From: Micromonospora sonchi
GTDB lineage: Bacteria > Actinomycetota > Actinomycetes > Mycobacteriales > Micromonosporaceae
DNA length: 64,000 nucleotides
NCBI RefSeq assembly: GCF_014646235.1
Contig: NZ_BMNB01000001.1
Span: forward strand, 417,033 to 481,032
Reading direction: 5' to 3'
Shown: one piece after another, positions 1 to 10,956 of the stretch
Layout: each line of letters begins with the position of its first letter
Numbering within the stretch: position 1 is the stretch's first letter
The notes under the pieces: model-generated
Seen by the model: the letters and a program-made list of their open reading frames with translations, nothing else
What the model was told of the DNA's origin: nothing
Databases searched by the model: none
Position numbers and translations under genes: made by a program

Positions 1-251
1 CGCCTGACGCCGTACGCGCATTGATCGACGTCATCTACGTTATCGCTCACCTTGCCAACATCATCCACGCCGGATGGTGCCGACGGTCATGGCAAGCGCC
101 GCGACAACCTCGAAGGGCGTAAATTTCCATAGCGTCGCAGGCAGGAGCTTCTTGAGTGCCCTGCAACTTTGTGGCAATCTCAGATCCATCGACGCGTAGC
201 GTTCTCTCGTTCCCTGTGTCACTCGGTCGGCAGCCTGAGCCGGCCGGTGAT
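1..251. other. Leading intergenic region, no gene assigned
   Basis: No convincing gene is visible here. By eye it is less GC-rich than the rest of the window. Short open stretches run in from the left edge and stop near positions 24 and 122, so it could hold the 3' end of a gene lying outside the window. I could not recognise a family from such short tails. The right-hand part must carry the promoter of the xylanase locus, but no clear -35/-10 pair stands out. Confidence 0.4.
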
Positions 252-263
252 GTTAGCGCTAAC
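252..263. promoter_or_regulatory. LacI-type operator palindrome upstream of xylanase
   Basis: GTTAGCGCTAAC is a perfect 12-bp palindrome centred 42 bp upstream of the xylanase start. AGCGCT-centred palindromes are typical LacI-family operators in actinobacterial glycoside-hydrolase genes (CebR and CelR sites share this core). Its place between promoter region and start suggests repression of the three-gene locus. No LacI gene is adjacent; the nearest in the window is at 56-57 kb. Confidence 0.6.
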
Positions 264-296
264 CGTCGACGTGATTCGACCTTGGGAAGGTGCTGA

Positions 297-1730
<1,434 letters not shown>

Positions 1731-1778
1731 GCCGAAGGAACAGGCGATCGCTACCCGGCCGCGGATTGATCTGGCAGG

Positions 1779-1815
1779 CGGGCCGGCGCGGAGCGAGAGG
1801 CTTCGCGCCGGCCCG
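1779..1815 (+). terminator. Hairpin terminator or attenuator after xylanase
   Basis: A perfect 12-bp inverted repeat (1779-1790 and 1804-1815) with a 13-nt loop lies 48 bp after the xylanase stop. There is no U-run, as is common in high-GC actinobacteria. It could end part of the transcription before the GH5 gene, so the three genes may not be one simple operon. Confidence 0.55.
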
Positions 1816-1871
1816 GCCGGCGGCATCGGGTGAACCCACGACAGCGAGCACCGCACGGAAAGGGCACGACA

Positions 1872-3314
1872 TTGGTCCAGTCCCGATCAAGGCGCTACCT
1901 GGCCCGATTACTCGCCTGCGCTCTGGCCGCTCTCGGCGCGGCGCCGGTCGCGCTGTTCTGCGGCGCCTCGCCGGCCGCTGCGGACACCACTCAGTTCCGT
2001 GGTGTCAACTGGGCCAGGCTGGGTGACAACTTCCATGGTGGACCGCTGGTCCTGCACGGGCTGAGCAGCTCCGACAGCTATGCGACGGTCCTGGCCAAGG
2101 CCAACACGATCTACACCGGCTTCCAGAACAACCTTGGCGCCAACACTGTCCGGCTCCCGATCAACACCTACACCGTCGGTACGAACTGGTGGAACGCGTA
2201 CACCGGCGCGATCGACGCCGCCACGGCGAAGGGGTTCAAGGTCGTCCTCTCCTACTGGGACGACGGCGTGGCTGCCAGCAGCGGCCGCATCGTCAACTCG
2301 ACCGCCTTCAACAACATGTGGAACACCGTGATCGCCAGGTATGGCACCAACGACCTGGTCTACTTCGAGCCGATGAACGAGCCCGGCGGGCACAGCGCCG
2401 CTGACTGGGCCAACGTGGTCAACAACTGGCTCAACGCCCGTCCGTCGATCCCACGCAACCGCGTTTTCGTCAGCGGCGCTGGCCTGAACACCGACATCAA
2501 GTCGATGTGCGCCGACCGCCGCCTGGACGGGACGATGGTGTCGCTGCATCACTACACCTTTTTCAGCGGCGCGAAGAACTACGACCAGTGGGTGACGTTT
2601 CTGCGGGACGCGATTGGCTCCTGCGCCGCGCGTACCGTGATGGACGAATTCGGCGCGCCGATGGACACCGGGCTCAACTACCACGACGCCACCAGCGCCG
2701 ACAACTTCGTGCGCTACTTCCGCGCCACCACCACGGTGCTGCGGGAGCTGCGGATCGGTTCGATCTACTGGCCGGGCCTGGGCGGCAAGGTCACCGCCGG
2801 CCAGAGCGACGACTGGTACGCCATGCAGAAGCTGCACGGCACCGGCACCAACCTGACCCTCAGCACCCCCAACGCCAGCGGCCTCGATCGTCTCAGGTAC
2901 GCCTGGGGCTTGAGCGACGGCGGCGTTCCGGACCGGGTCAGCCTGCTGCGCAACGTGGGGACCGGGCAGTGCCTGGACATCCCCGGCGCCACCACCGCCA
3001 ACGTCCAGGTCCAGGTGTACCCCTGCAGTAACACTGCCGCCCAGCGGTGGACCGTGATGTCCGGCGGGCAGCTCACCGCCCTCGCCGGCCAGAAATGCCT
3101 GGACGCCTACAACCGGGGGACTGCGAACGGCACCATCGTCGGCACGTACGTGTGCAACGGCGGCGACAACCAGCGGTGGACGATCGGCGGCGACGGCACG
3201 ATCCGCAGCGTCCAGTCCGGTCTCTGCCTGGACGTGAACACCACCACCACCAAGGTCCAGCTCTGGGCCTGCTGGGGCGGCGACAACCAGAAGTGGCAGC
3301 TGCAAAACCCGTGA
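1872..3314 (+). CDS. Secreted GH5 glycanase (cellulase-type) with CBM13
   Basis: Secreted retaining endo-glycanase of family GH5. A TTG at 1872 with GGAAAGGG 7 bp upstream starts a good signal peptide (RSRRYLARLL then a hydrophobic core ending SPAAA). A GTG at 1830 is in frame but adds an unlikely Pro/Arg tail. Counting from the TTG, acid/base Glu170 lies in EPMNEPGG and nucleophile Glu259 in VMDEFGAP. A three-repeat CBM13 occupies about the last 125 residues. The substrate (cellulose, xylan or mannan) cannot be told from sequence alone. It follows the GH10 xylanase on the same strand and lies 25 bp before the beta-helix gene. Confidence 0.88.
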   Translation: MVQSRSRRYLARLLACALAALGAAPVALFCGASPAAADTTQFRGVNWARLGDNFHGGPLVLHGLSSSDSYATVLAKANTIYTGFQNNLGANTVRLPINTYTVGTNWWNAYTGAIDAATAKGFKVVLSYWDDGVAASSGRIVNSTAFNNMWNTVIARYGTNDLVYFEPMNEPGGHSAADWANVVNNWLNARPSIPRNRVFVSGAGLNTDIKSMCADRRLDGTMVSLHHYTFFSGAKNYDQWVTFLRDAIGSCAARTVMDEFGAPMDTGLNYHDATSADNFVRYFRATTTVLRELRIGSIYWPGLGGKVTAGQSDDWYAMQKLHGTGTNLTLSTPNASGLDRLRYAWGLSDGGVPDRVSLLRNVGTGQCLDIPGATTANVQVQVYPCSNTAAQRWTVMSGGQLTALAGQKCLDAYNRGTANGTIVGTYVCNGGDNQRWTIGGDGTIRSVQSGLCLDVNTTTTKVQLWACWGGDNQKWQLQNP

Positions 3315-3339
3315 CCCGGCCCGCCTTGAGGAGCAGCGA

Positions 3340-6036
3340 GTGAAGTCCTTTGTTCTTGTCGGAAGAAGTGTGTTGCTGACGGTGGCGATGTTCGTCTCCG
3401 CCGCGTTGCCGGCCGTGGTGGCACAACAAGCTCCGGCCTCGGCCGCGACCCAGGCAACCTATTACGTCGCACCGAGCGGCAGCGACACCAACCCGGGCAC
3501 GATCACATCACCATTCAGAACCGTGCAGCGCGCGCGGGACGCCGTCCGCACGGTGAACGCGAACATGACCGGCGACATCTACGTCTACCTTCGCGGTGGA
3601 AGCTATCCGGTGAGCAGCACGATCGAGTTCGGGCCGAGTGACTCCGGCACCAACGGCCACCGGATCACATATGCCGCGTACCCGGGCGAAACGCCGATCC
3701 TTGAGGGCGGTGTGCAGGTGACCGGCTGGACCCAGCACAGCGGCAACATCTGGAAAGCGCCGCTCGACCGGGCCAACAAGCTGCGTACGCTCTATGTCAA
3801 CGACCAGCGGGCCTACATGGCGTCCAAGACGATCAACTCGGCGGGATGCCACGGCACGTATAACATCACGGCGGGGCAAGCCGACTGGGCCTGGGAGTCC
3901 GGGTCGCAGTGTGATGGCGCGAGATATCGCACGGCCGACTTCCCTGCCGTGTCCCGAAACCAGGAAGACATCGAAATCGAAACGGCGACGACCTGGACCA
4001 CGGCCATCGTGGGAGTCCGACAGGTGACCACAAGTGCCGATGGCGCGAACCGGATCGCGTTGTTCCAGCAACCAGGTGCCGCGATCGCGCAGGGCGCGTT
4101 CAACGGCAACGCGCAGGTCGGCGGCACCCACAAGGTCATGAACGCCTACGAGTTCCTGGACGCGCCGGGCGAGTTCTATTTCGACAAGTCCAGCCGGACG
4201 CTGTACTACTACAAGGCCAACGCCGAGAACATGTCGACCGCGACGGTCTTCGCGCCGAACAACGTGGCTACCGTGCTGCGGATCGCCGGCACCTCGACCA
4301 GCAGTCGCGCGCGCAACATCACCTTCTCCGGCCTAGCCGTGCAGCACTCCGACTGGAACCTGGTCAACGTGGCCGGCTCGGTGTTCAAGCAAGCGCAACA
4401 GGGCAACCTGAGCGCCTTCGCGTACGCGAAGGGAAACTTCCACGTCTACTACTACCGCAACGTCGATGTCACTCCCGGCATCATCCACATACAGAACGCC
4501 GACGGGATCCTGCTCGAGCGCAACCGGGTCCAGCAGACCGGTGCCGACGGGATCAACATGGTCAACGACGTGACGAACACGCAGTTGATCGGCAACTACA
4601 CCAACGACATCGCTGGATCAGCTGTCACCGTGGGCCATCCTCAGCACGTCTACGTCGGGGACCACACGTCGAGCAACCGCGAGAAGTATCCCGCTCAGGT
4701 CGAGGGACTCCCGAAGAACATCGAGATCAAGAACAACTACATCCATGACAGCGCGGTGTTGTTCAACGGGCACGGCGCAGTGGCTGCCTACTTCGCCGAT
4801 TCCCTCACCGTGCAGCACAACCGGATCGAGAAAGCTCCGTGGGCGGGCATCACGCTCGGTTGGGGGTGGTGGAACTTCGACGGGTCCGCAGGATCGATCG
4901 CGCCGAACCGGCCCACCACGACGGCGAAGAACAACAACATCAGCTACAACCACATCATCGACACGGTGCAGCGCCTCAGCGACACGGCTCCGATCTACAC
5001 GCTGGGCAGCCAGCCGGGGACCACGATCCACAACAATTATCTCCAGGGTGTGCCAGCCGGCCACAAATATGGACTGCACCCGGACGAAGGCTCGGCGTAC
5101 ATCACCTTCCGCGACAACGTCCTCAGCGTGGACAAGAACATCACGTGGATGATCAACTCCGACGACTTCGGACGCAAGCACGATCTGAGCATCACGCAGA
5201 CGTACGGTCCGATCAACAAGGTCTCCAACAAGAATCTGCCCAACAGCACGATCCAGGACATCCTCGTTTCCGCCGACTACGTCTGGCCGGCAGCGGCCTA
5301 CGGCATCGCCGTGAATTCCGGGCTCGAAGATCCGTTCCGGGGCATCACCCAGCCGCGTAGTCTGCCGATGCAGGACTACGTTCTACCGGCCAGCACCTCG
5401 GTCAGCAGCGGAACGTCGTCGATTCCGATCCGAAGCACCGGCGACGCGGCCAGGAGCATCTGGTTGGCCCCCTCCGGTACCACCACCTTCGCCGCCGGCC
5501 CGACGATGACCAGGGCAGACGGCAACGCCACGTCCATCGCTGTGCCCACGTCGTCCGGTGAGTACCGGCTCTACGTCCTCGACGCCCAGGGCAATCGATC
5601 GGCCGAATCCAAGTCGATCGTCCGGCAGCAGAGCGCCGGCGGTGGACAGAACACGCAGATCGTGGGCGGCCAGTCGGGCCGTTGCATCGAGGTCCCCAAC
5701 GCCACCACCAGCAACGGCACCCAGGTGCAACTGTGGGACTGCTCCGGCGGCACGCACCAGCGGTGGACCTACACCGCCAGCAAGCAGCTGACCGTGTACG
5801 GCAACAAGTGCCTGGACGCGTCCGGGGCGGGCACGACCAACGGCACCGCGGTCATCATCTGGGACTGCCATGGCGGACTCAACCAGCAGTGGAACGTCAA
5901 CGCCAACGGCACCATCACCAACGTGCAGTCCGGACTGTGTGTTGATGCCAATGGCGCCGCCACCGCCAACGGCACGAAGATCATTCTCTGGTCGTGCAAC
6001 GGCGGCGCGAACCAGCAGTGGAGCCGACGCAGCTGA
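3340..6036 (+). CDS. Secreted right-handed beta-helix protein with CBM13, GH141-like
   Basis: A large secreted protein (898 residues). A signal peptide is followed by YYVAPSGSDTNPGT, then PFRTVQRARDAVR and YLRGGSY, the usual opening of right-handed parallel beta-helix carbohydrate-active proteins such as GH141. Helix rungs continue to about residue 640, a linker domain follows, and a three-repeat CBM13 closes the protein from about residue 768. The GTG start has GAGGAGC a few bases upstream and sits 25 bp after the GH5 stop, so the two are probably co-transcribed. A role in removing xylan or pectin side chains is inferred from the fold and the neighbours; catalytic residues were not assigned. 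Confidence 0.8.
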   Translation: MKSFVLVGRSVLLTVAMFVSAALPAVVAQQAPASAATQATYYVAPSGSDTNPGTITSPFRTVQRARDAVRTVNANMTGDIYVYLRGGSYPVSSTIEFGPSDSGTNGHRITYAAYPGETPILEGGVQVTGWTQHSGNIWKAPLDRANKLRTLYVNDQRAYMASKTINSAGCHGTYNITAGQADWAWESGSQCDGARYRTADFPAVSRNQEDIEIETATTWTTAIVGVRQVTTSADGANRIALFQQPGAAIAQGAFNGNAQVGGTHKVMNAYEFLDAPGEFYFDKSSRTLYYYKANAENMSTATVFAPNNVATVLRIAGTSTSSRARNITFSGLAVQHSDWNLVNVAGSVFKQAQQGNLSAFAYAKGNFHVYYYRNVDVTPGIIHIQNADGILLERNRVQQTGADGINMVNDVTNTQLIGNYTNDIAGSAVTVGHPQHVYVGDHTSSNREKYPAQVEGLPKNIEIKNNYIHDSAVLFNGHGAVAAYFADSLTVQHNRIEKAPWAGITLGWGWWNFDGSAGSIAPNRPTTTAKNNNISYNHIIDTVQRLSDTAPIYTLGSQPGTTIHNNYLQGVPAGHKYGLHPDEGSAYITFRDNVLSVDKNITWMINSDDFGRKHDLSITQTYGPINKVSNKNLPNSTIQDILVSADYVWPAAAYGIAVNSGLEDPFRGITQPRSLPMQDYVLPASTSVSSGTSSIPIRSTGDAARSIWLAPSGTTTFAAGPTMTRADGNATSIAVPTSSGEYRLYVLDAQGNRSAESKSIVRQQSAGGGQNTQIVGGQSGRCIEVPNATTSNGTQVQLWDCSGGTHQRWTYTASKQLTVYGNKCLDASGAGTTNGTAVIIWDCHGGLNQQWNVNANGTITNVQSGLCVDANGAATANGTKIILWSCNGGANQQWSRRS

Positions 6037-6044
6037 GCACCACG

Positions 6045-6077
6045 CCCGGGGCCGGGCGCGCCCTGCCCGGCCCCGGG
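6045..6077 (+). terminator. Strong hairpin after beta-helix gene
   Basis: A 13-bp perfect GC inverted repeat (6045-6057 and 6065-6077) with a 7-nt loop begins 8 bp after the stop of the beta-helix gene. It likely ends the polysaccharide locus. Confidence 0.65.
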
Positions 6078-6108
6078 GGCGCCGATCGGGTGGAACATCC
6101 TCCGTACG

Positions 6109-6690
6109 ATGACTGCCATGGATGTCGCCATGGTGACCAACGCGGTCGTGGCCGCGGTCTCGGTGATCACCGTCGGTGTCTCGGCGTTCTTCGCGCTCCG
6201 GCAGCTGCGGCTGTCACAGAGCGCCAACCACACCCTGGTCGCGATCGAGTTGCTCACCCGCGACCGGATGAGTGACGCCTTCCTGGACAGCCAGCAGTTC
6301 GTGCTCACCGAGCTGAGGTCGCGCCACCCGACGGGAATACCGGTCAGCGAGTTGCCGCCCGATGCCCGTAAACACGTGAACCGGTTCGCGCTGTACTACA
6401 ACGGGCTGGGACAGATGCTGGCCTTCAACGTGGTCGATCCGGCCCTGCTGATCGGCACCGGCGGGTTCCGCGCCCGGGAGGCGTGGTCCGTGCTGGAGCC
6501 GTACATCCTCGCCGAGCGGGCGGCGCGCGGCGAGTCGTACCTGGCAAACTTCGAGCATCTTGTCGTGCTCGCCGCCGAGACGCCGTGGCCGGTCGCGTTG
6601 CGCAAGCTGGGCCTGCGCCGGTTCGACCGCTACCCGGCCGCGCTGGGTCTGACGACCGGGGCAGCCAGCCCGGCCGAGCCCGGTGCGTAA
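6109..6690 (+). CDS. Small membrane-anchored protein, DUF4760-like
   Basis: Unknown function. Residues 1 to about 27 form one hydrophobic N-terminal segment (VAMVTNAVVAAVSVITVGVS). A cytoplasmic helical region follows with RQLRLSQSANHTLVAIELL and RFALYYNGLGQMLAFNVVD, a pattern seen in small bacterial DUF4760-type proteins. The family name is an impression and should be checked. ATGs at 6109, 6118 and 6130 are all possible starts; the first is taken. It stands alone after the terminator of the polysaccharide locus. The gap to the next gene (6691-6941) shows nothing recognisable. Confidence 0.65.
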   Translation: MTAMDVAMVTNAVVAAVSVITVGVSAFFALRQLRLSQSANHTLVAIELLTRDRMSDAFLDSQQFVLTELRSRHPTGIPVSELPPDARKHVNRFALYYNGLGQMLAFNVVDPALLIGTGGFRAREAWSVLEPYILAERAARGESYLANFEHLVVLAAETPWPVALRKLGLRRFDRYPAALGLTTGAASPAEPGA

Positions 6691-6941
6691 CGTGCCCGCG
6701 TGAACCCCAGCGTGCCCCGCAAGCCGCTGCGCTGGCTCTGGCGAGGGCACACCGTCCCACCGGTCGTTGCCGTAGGTCGTCGTTCCAGCGGCGCAGCCTG
6801 GGCCAGGCCTGGGGTGCCGGTGCGCTGGTGCTCTTCCCTGGTGTTCGTCGCCGCGATTCGTTGGCGCTATCAGCTCGACAGGGCCGACCTGCACGTGTCC
6901 ACGGCCGCGGCTGGCTGTGCGCGAAGTGGACGTGTTGGACG

Positions 6942-8060
6942 TTACTGCTGCGATGCTCGCACGTGGGCGGCGAGGCGGTCGCCGAAGACGGTGAGCGCGG
7001 GCAGGTGACTGCGGGCGTACCAGTCGGCCTTGTTCTTGCGCAGCAGTTGCTCGCCGTGCGGCTGCCAGCTGACGGCGGGTTTGCCGGTGGCCGCCCGGAG
7101 GACGCGATCGGCGTTGTCGGGATGGCGGGCCGCGAGCCGCTGGAGCGGGACCGGGTCGACGCTGTCATCGTCGAGGTACGCCTTGACGACCTCTTTGTGT
7201 CGCCGGCGGCGCATCAGGTCGGGGTCGGCGAAGGCCTGCTGGGCGAGGGCGTAGTCGGCGTACATGCCGAGGCCGGTCTGCGGGTCGTAGATCACGCCGA
7301 CGGTCTCGGCCCCGTGGTCGAGCCAGCTCAGGTCCGTCGGCGGGGCGATGCCCGGCTGGCCCGAGTAGGTGTCCCAGAACCCCTGCATGGCCTTGTCGAC
7401 CTGGTCCACGTCGAGCGTGATCTCGTCAGTGCCGAAATGCGCGACAAAGCTGGCGTGCTGCTTGCGTTGCAGGTCCCAGGCGTGGGCGAGGCGCTCCGGG
7501 TTGTGGTAGACGAGCGCGGGCTGCTCGGTCGCGAGCCGGATGGCCGCCTCGTAGGCGGCGGGCTGGTCGCGAGCGGGATAGAGGGCGGTGGTGCCACTGA
7601 TCAGCCAGTCGTCGTGGACGGCGACGACCCGGCTGCCGAGGTACGAACCGGGCGGCATCCGGTCGAAGATCGGCTCATCGGTGTTGGTGCGGATGCGGTA
7701 GGGCAGTTCGTCGAGGAGGTTCACGGTGTGCAGGACCGGGCCGTCGCGTCCGGTCACCTCGAAGACACCTTCGCGTACGTCGCGCCAGCCGAGGAGAAAT
7801 TCGCGTTCGGCGTCGGGTAGTTCGGGATGGGCCTCGACATACAGGTCGATGATCGTACGCCCGTCGTGCAGGCGGTGCTGCTGGATGAACCAGTCGAAGA
7901 AGTTCGTCAGCTCTGCCTCGTCCTCGACAACGACGACCCGCCCGAACCGGGCTCGGATCTCCTGCCGGAACGCCCGGTCGAAGCGCGGCTTCTGCGCGTA
8001 GTCGAGCACCTCACGCTTGAGCGTCGCGCTTCGCCGTACCAACTCTTCGATCGATGACAT
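6942..8060 (-). CDS. Conserved hypothetical protein, 372 residues
   Basis: I do not recognise this protein. It opens MSSIEELVRRSATLKREVLDYAQ, is rich in charged residues, and has no signal peptide or membrane segment. Tryptophan-rich and acidic motifs (NFFDWFIQQHRL, FLLGWRDVREGVFEV) are spread through it, and it looks like a soluble cytoplasmic enzyme or regulator. The start at 8060 is chosen because GGAGGG lies 7 bp upstream; earlier in-frame ATGs at 8099 and 8078 lack this. It lies downstream of the MFS exporter on the same strand, with a hairpin in between. Confidence 0.7.
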   Translation of the reverse strand: MSSIEELVRRSATLKREVLDYAQKPRFDRAFRQEIRARFGRVVVVEDEAELTNFFDWFIQQHRLHDGRTIIDLYVEAHPELPDAEREFLLGWRDVREGVFEVTGRDGPVLHTVNLLDELPYRIRTNTDEPIFDRMPPGSYLGSRVVAVHDDWLISGTTALYPARDQPAAYEAAIRLATEQPALVYHNPERLAHAWDLQRKQHASFVAHFGTDEITLDVDQVDKAMQGFWDTYSGQPGIAPPTDLSWLDHGAETVGVIYDPQTGLGMYADYALAQQAFADPDLMRRRRHKEVVKAYLDDDSVDPVPLQRLAARHPDNADRVLRAATGKPAVSWQPHGEQLLRKNKADWYARSHLPALTVFGDRLAAHVRASQQ

Positions 8061-8158
8061 CCGACTGCCCTCCGTCATGCCGACGCGCCATCCTCGCATC
8101 TGTCAATGGCGTTGGGTGTGAGGACGCAGCCGTGTCTCGCCCGCATGCCCAGAACCGG

Positions 8159-8190
8159 GGGGCCGCCGGACGGTGGTGTCCGGCGGCCCC
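8159..8190 (-). terminator. Terminator of the MFS gene
   Basis: A perfect 13-bp inverted repeat (8159-8171 and 8178-8190) with a 6-nt loop GGTGGT begins 12 bp after the MFS stop. It separates the exporter from the hypothetical gene downstream. Confidence 0.75.
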
Positions 8191-8202
8191 GACGGCCGAG
8201 GG

Positions 8203-9813
8203 TCAGTGGACGATGGCGGGGACCTTCGGCTGCTCGCCGGGATCGTCCCCGGGCTGGTCGTCCAGCAGGTGCGAGCGTTCCCGCTTCCGGGGTAGGAGCG
8301 CGGCCGGGATGAACGTGAGCAGGACCAGCCCGAACGCCACCCAGAACGTGGTGGCGAAGGAGTCGGCGGCGAAATCGAGCCCGCGCTGGATGAGCGACGG
8401 GTCGGGAATCTGCTCGGCCAGTTCCGGTCGCTGCTGGGCGGCGATGGCCAGCCCAGCCTCGGTGACCGGCTCGCCGTTCGGGCCGGTGAGGCCGGGAATC
8501 GACGGGGAGGCGTTGAGCTCGTTGGTGAGGATCACCGACATCACCGCGGCACCGACGGAACCGCCGATCTGTTGGAGGATGTTCACCAGGGTGGTGCCGC
8601 GCGCCACCTCGTGACCGGTGAGGGTCTTCAGCGCCGAGGTCATGATGGGCATCATGGTGCCGCCCATGCCCAGGCCCATCACGAACAGCGAGCCGCAGAT
8701 CAGCACGTACGAGGTGTCCGCGTCGAGCTGGGTGAAGGTGAAGAGCCCGCCGACGATCAGCAGCAGCGCGAACGGCACCGTGCGGCCCACCGGCATCTTG
8801 TCGGCCAGCACGCCCGCGATCGGCATGGTGAGCATCGCGCCGAGGCCCTGCGGCGCGATCAGCAGGCCGGCGTGCAGCGCCGACTGGCCGCGCACCTGGA
8901 GGAAGTAGCTCGGGATCAGCAGCCCGGCGCCCATGAACGCGATGATGAAGACGAACATGGTGACCGCCGCGATGGTGAGCCTGCGGTTGCGGAACAGCCG
9001 CAGGTCCAGCAGCGGGTGTCGGGGCTTGAAGCTGTAGATGACGAAGGCCACCACCAGTGCCGCACCGACCAGCATCGGCCCCCACACCTTCGAGTCGGCG
9101 AAGGTGCCGGTTTCGGGCAACGTGGAGACGCCGTAGAGGAACAGGGCGAGACCGGGCGAGAGCATCAGCATGCCGACGAAGTCGAACGACTCGGACGGCT
9201 CGGGGTTGTCCTTCGGCAGGGCACGCTGCGCGTAGACCAGCGCGATGGCGCCGATCGGCAGGTTGATCAGGAAGATCCAGTGCCAGCTCGCCACGTCGAT
9301 CAGCCAGCCGCCGAGGATCGGGCCGCCGATCGGGCCGAGCAGCATCGGGATGCCGAGGACGGCCATCAGCCGGCCGATCCGGTGCGGGCCGGCCGCCCGG
9401 GTCATGATCGTCATGCCGATCGGCATGAGCATGCCGCCGCCGAGGCCCTGCAGCACCCGGTACGTGATCAGTTCTCCGATCGTGTCGGCGGTGGCGCACA
9501 GGCCGGACCCGATGGTGAACAGTGTCAGCGCGATCATGTAGAGGCGTTTGGTGCCGAACCGGTCGGCGGCCCACCCACTGAGCGGGATGACCGTGGCCAG
9601 CGCCAGCGTGTAGCCGGTCATGGTCCACGCGACGCGGGCGTACGAGGCGTCGAACTCGCTCTGGAACCTCGGCAGCGCGACGCTGACCACCGTCACGTCG
9701 AGGATCGACATGATCGCGCCGAGCACCACGACGCCGGCCACCTTGAGCACGGCGGCGTCGAGCTTGTCCGATGTCGCGACCGGCGGCGATGCCGCGACAG
9801 GTTGCTGTGTCAC
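8203..9813 (-). CDS. MFS drug exporter, DHA2 (EmrB/QacA) type, 14 TM
   Basis: A proton-driven multidrug exporter of the 14-helix DHA2 class in the cytoplasmic membrane. The sequence shows GAIMSILDVTVVSVALPRFQ (helix 1, motif D1), GWAADRFGTKRLY (motif A) and LGPIGGPILGGWLI (motif C, the antiporter signature), followed by regular hydrophobic segments to about residue 500. The GTG at 9813 has AGGAG 5 bp upstream; the in-frame ATG at 9900 has no such site. The drug is unknown and no regulator gene adjoins it. The 271 bp upstream (9814-10084) hold no gene that I can see. Confidence 0.9.
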   Translation of the reverse strand: MTQQPVAASPPVATSDKLDAAVLKVAGVVVLGAIMSILDVTVVSVALPRFQSEFDASYARVAWTMTGYTLALATVIPLSGWAADRFGTKRLYMIALTLFTIGSGLCATADTIGELITYRVLQGLGGGMLMPIGMTIMTRAAGPHRIGRLMAVLGIPMLLGPIGGPILGGWLIDVASWHWIFLINLPIGAIALVYAQRALPKDNPEPSESFDFVGMLMLSPGLALFLYGVSTLPETGTFADSKVWGPMLVGAALVVAFVIYSFKPRHPLLDLRLFRNRRLTIAAVTMFVFIIAFMGAGLLIPSYFLQVRGQSALHAGLLIAPQGLGAMLTMPIAGVLADKMPVGRTVPFALLLIVGGLFTFTQLDADTSYVLICGSLFVMGLGMGGTMMPIMTSALKTLTGHEVARGTTLVNILQQIGGSVGAAVMSVILTNELNASPSIPGLTGPNGEPVTEAGLAIAAQQRPELAEQIPDPSLIQRGLDFAADSFATTFWVAFGLVLLTFIPAALLPRKRERSHLLDDQPGDDPGEQPKVPAIVH

Positions 9814-10084
9814 GAGGTCTCCTGGGAGTTGGATCTGACCGAAGGAATTCGGTGATGGTGGCGCGGCGCGCGGACCGTCAGGAAGACTAGCCACCGCCAC
9901 CGACAGCGCGCCGCCGGTTTAGCGGGCTACCGCGGGGTTCGGCAGGTGTTCCTCATCACGCGACCGGTGGGCCGGCTGGCGCGGGCCGGTGGTACGCCAG
10001 CGCCACGCGCGGCAGGGGCGCGTCAGCGAGCAGGCGTCATGTCACACAGGCAGCACCGCGAGGGCGATGGCCCGGATCGGGTCC

Positions 10085-10936
10085 TCAGAACAGGGTGGTG
10101 GGCTCGACCGGGATCGGCTCGGGCAGCGGGGCCAGGGTCGGCACGCGGGCGCGTACCTCGTCGTGGAAGCGGCGGGCCAGCGTGGGTGCGTCGGCGTTGT
10201 CCGGGGTGTGGATGAAAACGGTCGGTGAGCGGCCCTCGCGCAGCCAGCCGGCGGTGATGTCGAGCCAGCGCCGCCAGCCCTCGACGGTCCGGTCCGGGTC
10301 GTCGCGGCCGAGGTAGCGGACGATCGGCCGGTCGGTCAGCGCGGCCGTACGCAGCGGCAGCCTGGGTTTCTTCGTCCAGGCGTCCCGCTCGGCGTCGCTG
10401 GTCGGCGGGTCGGCGAAGAACGCTGTGGTGTCGAAGGGGATCCACTCGGCGTCCACGGCGGCGAGCACCGACTCCAGCTCCCGCCCGGCGCGCGGATCGG
10501 TGAAGAACGCGGGATGGCGGACCTCGACGGCGCAGCGGTGGGTGTCGGGCAGTCGGCGCAGGAAGCGGGCGAGCGTGGGTACGTCGGCCGGCCCGAACGA
10601 GCCGGGCAGCTGGACCCAGAGGGCGTGGGCGCGGGGACCGAGCGGCTCGATCGCGTCCAGGAACGCGCGCATCGGAGCGTTGACGTCGGTGAGCCGGCGC
10701 TCGTGCGTGACGAGCTTCGGCAGCTTGACCACGAACCGGAAGTCGGGGCTGGTCTGCCGCGCCCACACGGCCACGGTGTCCGGGGTCGGCGTCGCGTAGA
10801 AGGTGGTGTTGCCCTCGACCGCGTCGCACCAGCCGGCGTAGTGCCGCAGCCGTTCCTGCGTGGGCAGCGGATGGGGGAGCAGCCGGCCCTGCCACGCCTT
10901 GTGTGTCCACATCGCACACCCGACGTGCAGACGCAT
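10085..10936 (-). CDS. DUF72 family protein
   Basis: A DUF72 (YecE-like) TIM-barrel protein of unknown function. Family hallmarks are the start RLHVGCAMWTHKAWQG, EGNTTFYATPTPDTVAVWA, FRFVVKLPKLVTH, WVQLPGSFGP and AVEVRHPAFF. The closing VFIHTPDNADAPTLARRFHDEV matches the usual YFNNT-type end. The ATG at 10936 is chosen because the family begins with this glycine-rich strand; GAAGG lies about 9 bp upstream. It is about the normal length for the family. A short hydrolase-like remnant lies directly upstream. Confidence 0.88.
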   Translation of the reverse strand: MRLHVGCAMWTHKAWQGRLLPHPLPTQERLRHYAGWCDAVEGNTTFYATPTPDTVAVWARQTSPDFRFVVKLPKLVTHERRLTDVNAPMRAFLDAIEPLGPRAHALWVQLPGSFGPADVPTLARFLRRLPDTHRCAVEVRHPAFFTDPRAGRELESVLAAVDAEWIPFDTTAFFADPPTSDAERDAWTKKPRLPLRTAALTDRPIVRYLGRDDPDRTVEGWRRWLDITAGWLREGRSPTVFIHTPDNADAPTLARRFHDEVRARVPTLAPLPEPIPVEPTTLF

Positions 10937-10956
10937 GCCCACCGGACCTTCCCCTG

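Noticed and set aside
1..122. Short open tails at the left edge, ending at 24 and 122, as the 3' end of a transposase or other gene
   Set aside because: Too short to identify; no conserved motif is visible.
6700..7008. A 102-residue plus-strand frame upstream of the hypothetical gene
   Set aside because: It overlaps the 3' end of the better-supported minus-strand gene, is Arg/Trp-rich and shows no family.
8203..9813. MFS exporter as part of an antibiotic biosynthesis cluster
   Set aside because: No biosynthetic enzymes, carrier proteins or pathway regulators lie nearby.
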